A DNA stretch of 64,000 nucleotides from SAR92 clade bacterium (lineage in GTDB: Bacteria; Pseudomonadota; Gammaproteobacteria; Pseudomonadales; Porticoccaceae). The stretch spans positions 1 to 64,000 of the forward strand of contig SHBP01000006.1 of assembly GCA_004211905.1 (NCBI GenBank), given 5' to 3'. Position numbers and translations under genes: made by a program. Shown here one piece after another: positions 12,092-21,441 of this stretch. The notes under the pieces are model-generated. The model was not told the DNA's origin and ran no database searches. It worked only from the letters and a program-made list of their open reading frames with translations. How positions within the stretch are numbered: the first letter of the stretch is position 1; each line of letters begins with the position of its first letter.

Positions 12092-13960
12092 CTATGCCGC
12101 ATTTTTTTTCAACTGAACCAAAAGTAAAGATATTGCTGCTGGGGTAACCCCAGGAACTCTGGCGGCTCTAGCTAAGGTCTTAGGTAAGGCATCGCTTAAT
12201 TTTTGTTTTACTTCGTTGGACAGGCCTTTGATGTTTGAATAGTCAAACCCTTCTGGTATTACGGTGTTTTCATGTCTCTGAAGGCGGTCTATCTCATCTT
12301 GTTGCCTACTAATGTAACCAGAGTATTTTGCGTCAATCTCTACTTGCTGGGCAATCTTTGAGTCTGGTTTTTGTTCCGGCAACAGGTCACCTATAATTTG
12401 GTGATTAAGTTCTGGGCGTTTTAATAGATCAAACAGCGAATATTCGTGAGAAATTCTGTGGTCAATATGCTTAAGCAGCTTTTCTGCCATATCGCTGTTA
12501 GGTTGCACCCAGGTGTTTTTTAGTCTTTGGGTTTCTAATTCAATGCCTTCTTGTTTTTCAGAAAATGCTCGCCACCTGTTGTCGTCGACCAATCCCAAGT
12601 CACGGCCTTTTTCCGTAAGACGGATGTCGGCATTATCTTCTCTTAATAATAATCGGTATTCAGCTCTGCTCGTAAACATTCGGTAGGGTTCGTTAGTGCC
12701 CATACTAATAAGATCGTCCACTAAAACTCCTGCATAAGCAGCGTCTCGTGTGGGGCACCAGTATTCCTTTTCTTGGACTTGTAAGGCTGCATTAGCGCCA
12801 GCTAATAAACCTTGTGCAGCCGCCTCTTCATAACCAGTGGTTCCGTTGATTTGGCCTGCAAAAAACAACCCTTTTATTGATTTAGTTTCCAAAGAATAAT
12901 GGAGATCTTGAGGATTAAAGTAATCGTACTCAATAGCGTACCCTGGTCTTGTAATATGGGCATTTTCAAAACCCTTAATTGACCTAACTAGGTCTAACTG
13001 AATATCAAAAGGAAGACTCGTGGAAATTCCATTAGGATATAATTCATAAGTATCCAGGCCTTCTGGCTCAATAAATATTTGGTGTTGGTCTTTATCCGCA
13101 AACCGAACAACTTTATCTTCAATCGACGGGCAATAGCGCGGCCCTACACCATCAATAACACCGGTATACAAAGGGGATCGATCCATTCCGCTATGAATGA
13201 TTTTATGTGTCTTTTTGTTAGTGTAAGTAATCCAACAACATGTTTGTTGAGGGTGGTCTTCTATATGCCCAAGGTAAGACATTACCGGTTCTGGAGTATC
13301 TCCCCATTGTTCTTGCAGACTAGAAAAATCAACACTTCGAGCATCAATTCTTGGCGGTGTGCCGGTTTTTAAACGTTCTACCCTAAAAGGTAAATCTCTC
13401 AATCTTTTAGCTAGACTCTCGGATGGTGGATCGCCCGCTCTCCCTGCAGCATGATTCTCAAGACCAATATGTACTTTGCCCGCTAAAAAAGTTCCTGCTG
13501 TCACCACTACCGTCTTAGCTTTGAAGTGCAACCCCATTTGAGTGATAACACCTGTTACACGATCCTGTTCAATAATCAAGTCATCCACCGCTTGCTGAAA
13601 AATTAGTAGGTTTTCTTGGCCTTCTAGAATTCCTCTAACAGCAGCTTTATATTTCACCCTATCAGCCTGAACACGTGTAGCTCTCACTGCAGGGCCTTTT
13701 CTAGCATTTAAAACCCTGAACTGGATTCCAGATCGATCAGTAGCTAAAGCCATAGCGCCACCCAGGGCATCAACTTCTTTAACTAAATGGCTTTTGCCAA
13801 TACCCCCAATTGCAGGATTACAGGACATTTGCCCTAACGTTTCAATATTGTGGGTCAATAATAAGGTTTGGCAGCCCATTCTAGCTGCCGCGAGACAAGC
13901 CTCGGTGCCGGCATGTCCGCCGCCAACAACTATGACATCAAAGTGTTTAGTGTATTCCAT
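12092..13960 (-). CDS. mnmG: tRNA uridine-34 5-carboxymethylaminomethyl modification enzyme, FAD subunit
   Basis: MnmG (GidA) works with MnmE to install cmnm5 on the wobble uridine of certain tRNAs, using FAD and folate. The dinucleotide-binding motif [11 protein letters not shown] is near residues 12-21. [33 protein letters not shown] and the C-terminal [36 protein letters not shown] (MnmE/tRNA-binding) are all typical. The 622-residue length is normal. mnmG reads away from the AT-rich gap at 13961-14514. Its partner mnmE is at 17025. Confidence 0.97.
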   Translation of the reverse strand: MEYTKHFDVIVVGGGHAGTEACLAAARMGCQTLLLTHNIETLGQMSCNPAIGGIGKSHLVKEVDALGGAMALATDRSGIQFRVLNARKGPAVRATRVQADRVKYKAAVRGILEGQENLLIFQQAVDDLIIEQDRVTGVITQMGLHFKAKTVVVTAGTFLAGKVHIGLENHAAGRAGDPPSESLAKRLRDLPFRVERLKTGTPPRIDARSVDFSSLQEQWGDTPEPVMSYLGHIEDHPQQTCCWITYTNKKTHKIIHSGMDRSPLYTGVIDGVGPRYCPSIEDKVVRFADKDQHQIFIEPEGLDTYELYPNGISTSLPFDIQLDLVRSIKGFENAHITRPGYAIEYDYFNPQDLHYSLETKSIKGLFFAGQINGTTGYEEAAAQGLLAGANAALQVQEKEYWCPTRDAAYAGVLVDDLISMGTNEPYRMFTSRAEYRLLLREDNADIRLTEKGRDLGLVDDNRWRAFSEKQEGIELETQRLKNTWVQPNSDMAEKLLKHIDHRISHEYSLFDLLKRPELNHQIIGDLLPEQKPDSKIAQQVEIDAKYSGYISRQQDEIDRLQRHENTVIPEGFDYSNIKGLSNEVKQKLSDALPKTLARAARVPGVTPAAISLLLVQLKKNAA

Positions 13961-14514
13961 ATCAACGTCTAAAAATAAATGGGTCGTTATTATACGCGTG
14001 GTTTTTCAAAAATATTGCTTTATTATTTAGAATACTTAATACCTTTTAGTTTATGAATAATATATTTATATAATTAGTTAGTTTTTTATTGTTATTGTTA
14101 TTGGTGACCTTGTTAATTGTGGATTGTTTTTTTATTAGTAAGTAAAACAAAGGTTTAGGCTGTTTTTTGGTTTGTATATCCCCTTATTTTAGTGTGTGTT
14201 TTAATCCTGTGTAAGCTTGTTTTATTAAATATAAAAATACCTTGTTTTGTTTTTTTATGTAAACCTTCTTGATTTTGTGGGTAACTTATTTTTTCAATAC
14301 TAGGTTAATAACAATTTGTTCAAGAACTCTGAATATTGCTTTCTTCTTGTGAAGTTACTGTTGATAACTTGTTATTTTCTAAATGATTGGTTTTCAAGTT
14401 AAAAATCACGTGGTTTTCGCTGTTTTATCGAATAAATCATTGAAGTACTGTGTTTATTTCTTTAGAATCGCGCACCCTTACGAGGTAATACACTAATTTT
14501 TTGGATGCAATACC
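13961..14514. other. Candidate oriC: AT-rich divergent intergenic region
   Basis: No gene is visible in these 554 bases between divergent mnmG and rpmH. The 60 bases 14041-14100 contain only 8 G or C, a plausible unwinding element. DnaA-box-like sequences, all in the TGTGGATAA orientation, occur at 14276-14284 (TGTGGGTAA, one mismatch), 14359-14367 (TGTTGATAA, one mismatch) and 14118-14126 (TGTGGATTG, two mismatches); no perfect box was found. Genes to the left read leftward and genes to the right rightward, so an origin here would make transcription co-directional with replication on both sides. The mnmE-dnaA gap (18393-18826) is the competing candidate. Confidence 0.6.
14440..14468 (+). promoter_or_regulatory. 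Sigma-70 promoter of rpmH-rnpA
   Basis: TTGAAG and TAGAAT are separated by 17 nt, about 46 nt before the rpmH start. The strong match and position fit the highly expressed L34 gene. Confidence 0.6.
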
Positions 14515-14649
14515 ATGAAAAGAACATTTCAACCCAGCAACTTAAAGCGAAAGCGCACTCATGGTTTCAGAGCTCGAATGGCTACAGCGGGCGGCAGAGC
14601 AGTGCTCAACCGTCGCAGAGCGAAAGGCCGAAAGCGCCTTTCAGCCTAA
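14515..14649 (+). CDS. rpmH: 50S ribosomal protein L34
   Basis: A 44-residue gene. The product starts [20 protein letters not shown] and continues [24 protein letters not shown], the essentially invariant L34 sequence. GAGG at 14482-14485 is too far to be the ribosome site, and the leader otherwise lacks a strong one. It is the first gene of the rpmH-rnpA-yidD-yidC-mnmE cluster, here transcribed towards dnaA rather than away from it. Confidence 0.98.
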   Translation: MKRTFQPSNLKRKRTHGFRARMATAGGRAVLNRRRAKGRKRLSA

Positions 14650-14661
14650 GGTTTGGGCTAC

Positions 14662-15036
14662 TTGCCCAGTTTATCTTTCCGTAAAGACAAGCGCCTTCTC
14701 AAGGCTTCTGATTTTCAGCAGGTTTTTGATTTAAACACCTGCAAAATATCCCACTCAAAGCTACTGATCTTAGCAAAGCTCAATGAGGAAAAGGTTTCCC
14801 GCCTCGGTTTGGTTGTCGGTAAAAAAAACATTCCCACTGCTGTGGGGCGAAACTACATCAAAAGAATGGTTAGAGAAACCTTTCGCTTGATGGATTTCCC
14901 TCTGGCTTTAGATGTGATTTTTTTGGCTCGTAAAGGAGCGGATAAATTGGACCACAAAGAGATGAACTTGTTGTTACAACAATCTTGGTGCAGACTGCGT
15001 GATCGTTGTGAAAGTCCAAAGAGAAATAATGCGTAA
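14662..15036 (+). CDS. rnpA: Ribonuclease P protein component
   Basis: RnpA binds the catalytic RNase P RNA and helps cleave tRNA 5' leaders. The conserved core is [19 protein letters not shown] near the N-terminus and the RNR-like motif [16 protein letters not shown]. No ATG is available: the frame opens directly after the rpmH stop and offers TTG at 14653 or 14662. I chose 14662 because TAAGG at 14647-14651 is about 10 nt upstream, whereas it almost touches 14653. That gives 124 residues. It overlaps the start of yidD. Confidence 0.93.
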   Translation: MPSLSFRKDKRLLKASDFQQVFDLNTCKISHSKLLILAKLNEEKVSRLGLVVGKKNIPTAVGRNYIKRMVRETFRLMDFPLALDVIFLARKGADKLDHKEMNLLLQQSWCRLRDRCESPKRNNA

Positions 15037-15268
15037 AGTAGCCACCTTATTAATTCGCGGATATCAATTGGCCGTCAGCCCTATGTTAGGGAAAAACTGC
15101 CGTTTTGAGCCGACGTGCTCTTGTTATGCTCATGAAGCGATAGAGCGCTTTGGGGTGTTAAAAGGTGGATACCTTTCAGCAATAAGAATTGCTAAGTGCA
15201 ACCCACTTCATCCTGGTGGTTACGACCCCTTGGTGGACGCAACAAACAATAACAACACATCCAACTAA
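15029..15268 (+). CDS. yidD: Membrane protein insertion efficiency factor YidD
   Basis: A small protein of 79 residues associated with YidC/SecYEG-dependent insertion. The hallmark [35 protein letters not shown] with its three cysteines, and [12 protein letters not shown], are complete. The ATG at 15029 overlaps the rnpA stop by 8 nt; an upstream GTG at 14999 would add 10 non-conserved residues inside rnpA. It is followed by yidC after 21 nt. Confidence 0.96.
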   Translation: MRKVATLLIRGYQLAVSPMLGKNCRFEPTCSCYAHEAIERFGVLKGGYLSAIRIAKCNPLHPGGYDPLVDATNNNNTSN

Positions 15269-15289
15269 AAATACAGGGTCACAAGCAAT

Positions 15290-16975
15290 ATGGACTGGCA
15301 AAGAACACTATTAATTTTCGGGATGGGAATGATTGCCTGGTTGTTGGTTATTCAATGGAACCAGTTCCAGGAAGACCAACCAAAATCAGAATCAAGTTAC
15401 AATCAAGCAGAGGTTGATAGGTCTGAAAATGCAGAGATCGTCGGCCTTCAGGAAAGAGCTTATATAAGCCAAGCGGCAGGCGATTTGCCTCAACTAGAGA
15501 GCATGCCAGCACTTGATGTAGCGCCGACACCTTTACAAAGACAGCTCGTAACGGCCAAAAATGACGTATTAGAGATTACTATTGATACTTTGGGTGGCGA
15601 TATTGTTAATGCCGTCTTGTTGCAACATTTTGACCGAAAAGCAGATGAGGGTGGAAAAGCACTCCCTATTTTGCAGAATACCCGTGAAAATCTCTATGTA
15701 GCTAGAAGCGGTTTGATTGGACCCAACGCAACCGATACAAATGAAGGAAGACCACAGTTTGCCGCAGCCTTTGACAACTATATTTTAAATGCTGATAAAG
15801 AAAAGTTAACCATTGACTTAACCATAAATATTGACGGTGTGAGAATTGTCAAACGTTTTACTCTTAGTCGTGGTTCTTATGATGTCGAAGTGCAATATGT
15901 TATTAACAACGGGTCTAGTTTTGACTGGAGCGGTGTTTTTTATGGTCAAATAAAAAGGGACTCGAAACCTCCTGTTGCGGATATTTCTGGATTTGGCATG
16001 CAGCCTTTTCTTGGAGCTGCAATACAACAACCAGAAAAAAACTATGCCAAGTTTGATTTTACCGATATTGAAGACAAAACAATAAAAACCTCAATAGAGG
16101 GTGGTTGGGTTGCTATGGTACAACATTACTTTGTTAGTGCCTGGGTGCCGCCAGCTAATGAGGTAAATAACTTTATTTTAAGAAAGCAGTCACAAGGGCA
16201 AGATGTTTACTTGATGACATTTACAGGTGCCCCTATTAACGTGCCTGCCGGACAGTCTGGTGAGTATGCTGCAAACTTTTACGTAGGCCCTAAAGACCAG
16301 GTGGCTTTATCAGGCCTAGCTGAGTACCTCGATAGAACGCTAGATTTTGGGTTTTTGTGGATCGTAGCCGAACCAATCTTCAAGGCGATGAAGTTCATCC
16401 ACAGTTTTGTTGGAAATTGGGGGTGGACAATTATAGTGTTAACTCTAGGTATAAAGTTACTTCTTTACCCTTTGTCTGCGGCAAGCCTAAAATCAATGGC
16501 GAAAATGCGAAACTTGCAGCCAGAGATGGCCAGATTAAAAGAGTTGTATGGCGATGATCGACAAAAAATGTCGCAAGAATTAATGGGGTTATACAAAAAG
16601 GAGAAGGTTAATCCCGCTGGGGGGTGTTTTCCTATGTTATTGCAAATGCCAGTATTTATATCGCTTTACTGGGTATTAATGGAGTCAGTTGAAATACGAC
16701 ATGCTCCCTGGATGTTTTGGATTCAAGATTTGTCAGCAAAAGACCCCTTGTTTGTCTTGCCTCTACTAATGGGTGGAAGCATGTTTGTCATGCAAAAGTT
16801 GCAGCCCATGCCTACAGACCCCATGCAGGCAAAAATAATGCAATTTATGCCCATTGGCTTCACATTTATGTTTATGTGGTTTCCTTCGGGGCTGGTTCTC
16901 TATTGGACGGTCAATAATTTATTATCAATGGCGCAACAATGGTTTGTAAACCGCCAGCTCTCGATGAGCAAATAA
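15290..16975 (+). CDS. yidC: Membrane protein insertase YidC
   Basis: YidC inserts and folds inner-membrane proteins alone or with Sec. The 561-residue product has an N-terminal membrane anchor (MDWQRTLLIFGMGMIAWLLVIQW), the large periplasmic beta domain of Gram-negative YidC (about residues 60-345), and the C-terminal insertase core starting near FLWIVAEPIFKAMKFIHSFVGNWGWTIIVLT. PAGGCFPMLLQMPVFISLYWVL is the conserved core helix. A terminator follows at 16981. Confidence 0.97.
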   Translation: MDWQRTLLIFGMGMIAWLLVIQWNQFQEDQPKSESSYNQAEVDRSENAEIVGLQERAYISQAAGDLPQLESMPALDVAPTPLQRQLVTAKNDVLEITIDTLGGDIVNAVLLQHFDRKADEGGKALPILQNTRENLYVARSGLIGPNATDTNEGRPQFAAAFDNYILNADKEKLTIDLTINIDGVRIVKRFTLSRGSYDVEVQYVINNGSSFDWSGVFYGQIKRDSKPPVADISGFGMQPFLGAAIQQPEKNYAKFDFTDIEDKTIKTSIEGGWVAMVQHYFVSAWVPPANEVNNFILRKQSQGQDVYLMTFTGAPINVPAGQSGEYAANFYVGPKDQVALSGLAEYLDRTLDFGFLWIVAEPIFKAMKFIHSFVGNWGWTIIVLTLGIKLLLYPLSAASLKSMAKMRNLQPEMARLKELYGDDRQKMSQELMGLYKKEKVNPAGGCFPMLLQMPVFISLYWVLMESVEIRHAPWMFWIQDLSAKDPLFVLPLLMGGSMFVMQKLQPMPTDPMQAKIMQFMPIGFTFMFMWFPSGLVLYWTVNNLLSMAQQWFVNRQLSMSK

Positions 16976-16980
16976 TTACT

Positions 16981-17005
16981 AAAGGCTCCGTTAGGGGCCT
17001 TTTCT
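16981..17005 (+). terminator. Rho-independent terminator after yidC
   Basis: AAAGGCTCC and GGGGCCTTT form a 9-bp stem (one G-T wobble) around a GTTA loop, followed by TTTCTTTCT. It lies 6 nt past the yidC stop and 20 nt before mnmE, so mnmE may depend partly on readthrough or on its own promoter. Confidence 0.75.
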
Positions 17006-17024
17006 TTCTGGCATACTGAAGCCT

Positions 17025-18392
17025 ATGTTTCAAAATAGTAAAGACACAATTGTTGCTATAGCTACTGCCTCAGGCAAAGGCGGTGTTGGAGTGGTGCGCC
17101 TATCGGGAGAGAGCCTAGAGGATTATATCCAAGGCATTTTAGGCAAAAGAATATCCCCCCGACAAGCAACCTATAGTCAGTTTTTAGATTCTACTGGCGC
17201 CACCATTGATGAAGGTATCGCTCTTTACTTTCCTGCCCCCAATTCCTTTACCGGAGAGAGCGTACTTGAGCTTCAGGGCCATGGAGGTATGGTTATTTTG
17301 GATGCTTTAGTACAGCGTTGTGTCGAACTAGGCTCGCGAATTGCGAGACCCGGAGAGTTTAGCGAAAGAGCTTTTATTAATGACAAAATGGATTTGGCTC
17401 AAGCTGAAGCCGTTGCTGATTTGATTGATGCTACCTCTATTGAGGCAGCACGGTCTGCTGTTCGGTCTATGCAAGGGGAGTTTTCTGCTCTTATTACACA
17501 CCTCGTTGAAGATATGATTCAAATAAGAATCTACGTAGAGGCTGCGATTGATTTTCCTGAAGAAGAAATTGACTTTTTAAAAGACGAATCTTTATTAGCC
17601 CGTTTAGATAAGCTTGCGAATGATCTTTCTTCCGTTTTATCAAAGGCGCAACAAGGCTCTTTACTCAGAGACGGCCTTACCCTGGTCTTGGCGGGCAAAC
17701 CAAACTCTGGCAAGTCTAGTTTGTTAAACGCACTAGCAGGAAATGATGTCGCTATCGTAACTCCTGTTGCTGGAACCACTAGAGATGTTTTACGTGAGAG
17801 GATTATATTAGAGGGGCTACCATTAAACATTATAGATACAGCTGGTTTGCGTGACACTGATAATCAAATTGAGCAAGAGGGCGTAAAACGAGCTTGGAGA
17901 GAAATAGAATTAGCCGATCAAGTGTTGTTTTTGGTCGATTCAACCGAAGAAAAACTCCCAGACCTGAAAAACGTATGGCCAGAGTTTTTTGAGAGATACC
18001 CAGAATCCAAACAGCGGCTTACTTTGCTGCTTAATAAGATTGATATTTCAGGAATTCCGGCGGGTGCTGTTGCAGGACAACAAAACGTTTTTGGGATCTC
18101 TGCAAAAGAACAAACAGGGTTTGATGGGCTAGCGTCTCATTTAAAGGAAAGTGCCGGGTTTTTTGGTGATTCGGGCGGGCTTTTTTCTGCAAGAAGACGA
18201 CACCTCACATCTTTGGAGAAAGCTCTTGAGCTCGTAACTATAGGCGTAGACCAACTCCAGAAAGCTGGCGCTGGCGAGCTGTTAGCTGAAGATCTCCGCC
18301 AAGCACAAAATGAGCTCTCTGAAATTACCGGACAGTTTACCTCAGATGATCTTTTGGGGCGTATTTTCTCATCGTTTTGCATTGGAAAGTGA
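17025..18392 (+). CDS. mnmE: tRNA modification GTPase MnmE
   Basis: MnmE is the potassium-dependent GTPase partner of MnmG in wobble-uridine modification. The N-terminal folate-binding domain begins [23 protein letters not shown]. The G domain has G1 GKPNSGKS (about residues 224-231), G2 GTTRDV, G3 DTAG (IIDTAGLRD) and G4 NKID. The protein ends FCIGK, the catalytic C-terminal FCI/VGK with its cysteine. Its 455 residues are normal. Confidence 0.97.
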   Translation: MFQNSKDTIVAIATASGKGGVGVVRLSGESLEDYIQGILGKRISPRQATYSQFLDSTGATIDEGIALYFPAPNSFTGESVLELQGHGGMVILDALVQRCVELGSRIARPGEFSERAFINDKMDLAQAEAVADLIDATSIEAARSAVRSMQGEFSALITHLVEDMIQIRIYVEAAIDFPEEEIDFLKDESLLARLDKLANDLSSVLSKAQQGSLLRDGLTLVLAGKPNSGKSSLLNALAGNDVAIVTPVAGTTRDVLRERIILEGLPLNIIDTAGLRDTDNQIEQEGVKRAWREIELADQVLFLVDSTEEKLPDLKNVWPEFFERYPESKQRLTLLLNKIDISGIPAGAVAGQQNVFGISAKEQTGFDGLASHLKESAGFFGDSGGLFSARRRHLTSLEKALELVTIGVDQLQKAGAGELLAEDLRQAQNELSEITGQFTSDDLLGRIFSSFCIGK

Positions 18393-18826
18393 CCAAAAAA
18401 GCGCGGCCGGTCATGATACGTATGGAAAATTTCCCGCAACTTAAAAAACACTCAAAAAAGGGCGATAAACACTGGATTTAAACTGTATATATACAGGTTA
18501 CTAACAGTTATTGCTCAATAATTAACCTTTAATTGTAATGTAAATGTGAGTAAATTTTTCCTTGTAATTTTTCAAGTTATTGTTTTTAAAGGTCTTTATA
18601 AGTAACCCGCGAGTTTTGCTCTGATTTTATTTTGTGGATAATTCTGTTTTTGTTGTATACACTAAACTTAATTATAAGAAAGAAGACATTGTTAGCTTAT
18701 TTACAATGTTTGTAATTACGCGGGGCGGTATGAGTAGCAAGATAAAAAACAACAACAACCTCTGTTTAGGTGTTTTCTTTGTGACCACCAGTCTTTTATT
18801 TTCTATATCTTTAGAGGTCAACCAGC
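18393..18826. other. mnmE-dnaA intergenic region
   Basis: These 434 bases are AT-rich and hold no convincing gene; the open frame from 18634 has no recognisable content. They contain the dnaA promoter region and a perfect DnaA box (18633-18641), a second box-like TTATTTACA at 18697-18705 (two mismatches), and a short palindrome CTGTATATATACAG at 18483-18496. The region could be a second origin element, as the rpmH-dnaA gap is in Pseudomonas. Confidence 0.5.
18632..18661 (+). promoter_or_regulatory. Putative dnaA promoter overlapped by a DnaA box
   Basis: TTGTGG (18632) and TATACA (18656-18661) are 18 nt apart. The perfect DnaA box TGTGGATAA at 18633-18641 covers the -35 element, the layout expected for autorepression of dnaA. 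The box is certain by sequence; the promoter is a moderate match and leaves a leader of about 160 nt. Confidence 0.45.
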
Positions 18827-20254
18827 GTGCAAACTGATATGGCTTCTCTCGCTTGGTCTCAATGTCAAAACCAACTTCGTAGTGAACTACCTGAGCAGCA
18901 ATTTAATACGTGGATTAGGCCTCTTATTGCCCAGCAAGGGTTAGAAGATGAGGTCCAATTGTTGGCGCCAAATCGATTTATCGAAGACTGGGTTAAAAAT
19001 AAATTTCTTGGTCGAATAGAGGAGCTTTTAGTTCAGCTGGGCGGGCAGGATGTAAATGTAGCGATAGCGGTGACACAAAGCTCAAGCAATGGGGTTAATG
19101 GTGTTGCGAAAACCCGTGGTTCAAGCGGATTTGAGTCTGATCCAGAGGCGGGGTGGGTGGCTCCTGCGGTGGTCAAGCAAGAGCCTCTTGATAGGGGTCC
19201 GGCGATTATTAAGTCAGCCGCAGAAAGTAGCCTAAAGACAAATTTGAATAAGAATTTTACTTTTGACAGTTTTGTAGAGGGCAAGTCAAACCAGCTGGCT
19301 TTTGCTGCAGCGCGACAGGTTGCAGAAAACCCTGGCGGATCATACAACCCGCTGTTTATATACGGAGGGGTTGGTTTAGGTAAAACGCATTTAATGCATG
19401 CTGTTGGGCATGCTATGAAAGAAAAAAACCCAGAGGCAAAAATAGTCTATTTGCACTCAGAAAGATTTGTTGCCGATATGGTTAAAGCTCTACAGCTAAA
19501 AGCGATAGATGAGTTTAAGCAATTTTATCGATCAGTAGATGCCTTGCTGATTGATGACATTCAGTTTTTTGCTGGCAAAGAGCGCTCTCAGGAAGAGTTC
19601 TTCCACACCTACAATGCCTTGCTTGAGGGTGGGCAGCAAATGATACTTACCTGTGATCGCTACCCTAAAGAAATAGACGGTGTTGAAGAGAGGTTGAAAT
19701 CTCGGTTTGGTTGGGGACTAACTGTGGCGGTCGAACCGCCTGAGTTAGAAACGCGAGCAGCCATATTAATTAATAAAGCGCAACAGTCAGGCATGGAGCT
19801 TTCTAAGGACGCTGCATTTTTTATTGCTCAACGTATTCGTTCAAATGTTAGGGAGCTTGAAGGGGCGCTTAAAAGAGTGATGGCTCACGCCCAATTCACT
19901 GGGCGGCCAATAGATATTGATTTAATTAGAGAATCCCTTAAAGACTTGTTGGCACTTCAGGATAAGCTAGTTACCATAGACAATATTCAGAGAGTTGTAG
20001 CGGACTATTATAAACTTAAGATGTCTGACATGTTGTCCAAGCGCAGGAGCCGGTCAGTTGCCAGGCCCAGACAAATGGCAATGTCCATCGCAAAGGAGCT
20101 AACAAGCCATAGTTTACCAGAGATTGGAGAGTCGTTTGGCGGTAGAGATCATACGACAGTGTTGCATGCTTGCCGGAAGGTAAAAGAACTTGAGGCTATG
20201 GATAGAGAGGTGCAAAGAGATTTGAAGAATTTATACCGAGCTCTTTCTACTTAA
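18827..20254 (+). CDS. dnaA: Chromosomal replication initiator protein DnaA
   Basis: DnaA opens oriC. Domain I (residues 1-~85) includes [14 protein letters not shown]; domain II is a variable linker. The AAA+ domain III has Walker [10 protein letters not shown] at 180-188 and [23 protein letters not shown] (Walker B/sensor). Domain IV carries the DnaA signature [30 protein letters not shown]. The GTG at 18827 has AGAGG 9 nt upstream and is preferred over the ATG at 18839. At 475 residues it is within the family range. dnaN follows after 42 nt. Confidence 0.98.
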   Translation: MQTDMASLAWSQCQNQLRSELPEQQFNTWIRPLIAQQGLEDEVQLLAPNRFIEDWVKNKFLGRIEELLVQLGGQDVNVAIAVTQSSSNGVNGVAKTRGSSGFESDPEAGWVAPAVVKQEPLDRGPAIIKSAAESSLKTNLNKNFTFDSFVEGKSNQLAFAAARQVAENPGGSYNPLFIYGGVGLGKTHLMHAVGHAMKEKNPEAKIVYLHSERFVADMVKALQLKAIDEFKQFYRSVDALLIDDIQFFAGKERSQEEFFHTYNALLEGGQQMILTCDRYPKEIDGVEERLKSRFGWGLTVAVEPPELETRAAILINKAQQSGMELSKDAAFFIAQRIRSNVRELEGALKRVMAHAQFTGRPIDIDLIRESLKDLLALQDKLVTIDNIQRVVADYYKLKMSDMLSKRRSRSVARPRQMAMSIAKELTSHSLPEIGESFGGRDHTTVLHACRKVKELEAMDREVQRDLKNLYRALST

Positions 20255-20296
20255 AAACTAACATAAGTAATTGATTGTTGGAGATAGATAAATATT

Positions 20297-21394
20297 ATGA
20301 AATTTAGTTTGTCGCGCGAAGCGCTTTTAAAACCATTGCAGCTTGTTGTTGGTGTTGTTGAGCGACGACAAACGCTACCTATTTTATCAAATGTTTTATT
20401 AAGTCTCGATCAGTCAAGGCTGTCTATGACGGGCACTGATCTAGAGGTTGAAATAGTCGGGGTGACCGATATTGGGTCTGCCGGAGAAGATGGTGATGTG
20501 ACCGTTTCGGCCCGCAAGTTGGTTGATATCTGCCGGTCTCTTCCAGAAGAGGCGCAGATTGATTTTTCAAGCGGTGACGGCAAGGCAACGTTGAAGAGTG
20601 GGCGAAGCAAGTTCACCCTAGCAACACTCCCTGCCAATGAGTTTCCCTCTGTGGATGAAGGAGAGAAAACGGTTGAATTTATGGTGCCGGGATCTGCTCT
20701 TAAAGCGTTAATTGAGGCTACTTCCTTCGCCATGGCGCAACAAGATGTTAGGTATTATTTAAACGGTATGCTTTGGGAGCTAAATAATAACAAGCTTCGT
20801 GCAGTGGCCACAGACGGGCATAGAATGGCCATGTGTGATGGATTATGCGAGGTTGCAGTCGCAGAGCCGGTGACCTCAATCCTGCCTCGCAAGGGAATTA
20901 TTGAGCTCTCCCGGTTGCTTGACGAAGATGAAGTTAAGGTTGCAATGGGATCTAATCATATCCGTGTTACTGGTGGTGACTATTGTTTCACTTCGAAGTT
21001 GGTAGATGGCGCGTACCCCGATTATGATAGGGTGTTGCCCAAAGGTGGAGACAAAACAGTAGTAGCGGATCGGGCAGAGCTGAAGCAGGCATTTGGAAGA
21101 GCGGCTATCCTATCCAATGAAAAGTACCGAGGTGTGCGGATTTTGTTGTCAGAAGGCTCTATTAAGATGGTGGCAAACAATCCAGAGCAAGAAGAAGCAG
21201 AAGAGGAGGTTACCGTTAAGTACTCTGGAGAAGATCTTGAGATAGGGTTTAACGTTAGCTATTTGCTTGATGTACTAAATGTTATTTCTGGTAATGAGGT
21301 CCGTATTACCTTGTCTAACTCAAACAGCAGTGCGTTGGTAGAAGATGCCGCGGATGGCTCGGCCGTCTATGTCGTTATGCCTATGCGGCTGTAA
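20297..21394 (+). CDS. dnaN: DNA polymerase III beta subunit (sliding clamp)
   Basis: The processivity clamp of replication. It starts MKFSLSREALLKPLQLVVGVVERRQTLPILSNVLL and ends AVYVVMPMRL, both classic for DnaN. FTLATLPANEFPSVD and the YLNGMLWEL region are conserved. Its 365 residues are normal. It lies between dnaA and recF in the conserved order. Confidence 0.98.
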   Translation: MKFSLSREALLKPLQLVVGVVERRQTLPILSNVLLSLDQSRLSMTGTDLEVEIVGVTDIGSAGEDGDVTVSARKLVDICRSLPEEAQIDFSSGDGKATLKSGRSKFTLATLPANEFPSVDEGEKTVEFMVPGSALKALIEATSFAMAQQDVRYYLNGMLWELNNNKLRAVATDGHRMAMCDGLCEVAVAEPVTSILPRKGIIELSRLLDEDEVKVAMGSNHIRVTGGDYCFTSKLVDGAYPDYDRVLPKGGDKTVVADRAELKQAFGRAAILSNEKYRGVRILLSEGSIKMVANNPEQEEAEEEVTVKYSGEDLEIGFNVSYLLDVLNVISGNEVRITLSNSNSSALVEDAADGSAVYVVMPMRL

Positions 21395-21403
21395 TGCTAA
21401 ACC

Positions 21404-21423
21404 AGCGAGGCTTGGGCCTCGCT
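21404..21423 (+). terminator. Hairpin between dnaN and recF
   Basis: AGCGAGGC and GCCTCGCT form a perfect 8-bp GC-rich stem with a TTGG loop, 10 nt after the dnaN stop. There is no T tract, so it may be an attenuator or RNA-stability hairpin rather than a full terminator. Confidence 0.4.
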
Positions 21424-21441
21424 ACCCTAGGTTAAGCGCTA

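Noticed and set aside
14405-14416. CACGTG core in the candidate origin
   Set aside because: The flanks do not match parS arms.
18483-18496. Palindrome CTGTATATATACAG resembling a LexA (SOS) box
   Set aside because: The half sites CTG and CAG are 8 nt apart, whereas the gammaproteobacterial LexA box needs 10. Kept only as a palindrome in the dnaA upstream region.
18634-18837. 67-codon open frame before dnaA
   Set aside because: No ribosome site, no family features, and it runs over the dnaA start; treated as leader sequence.
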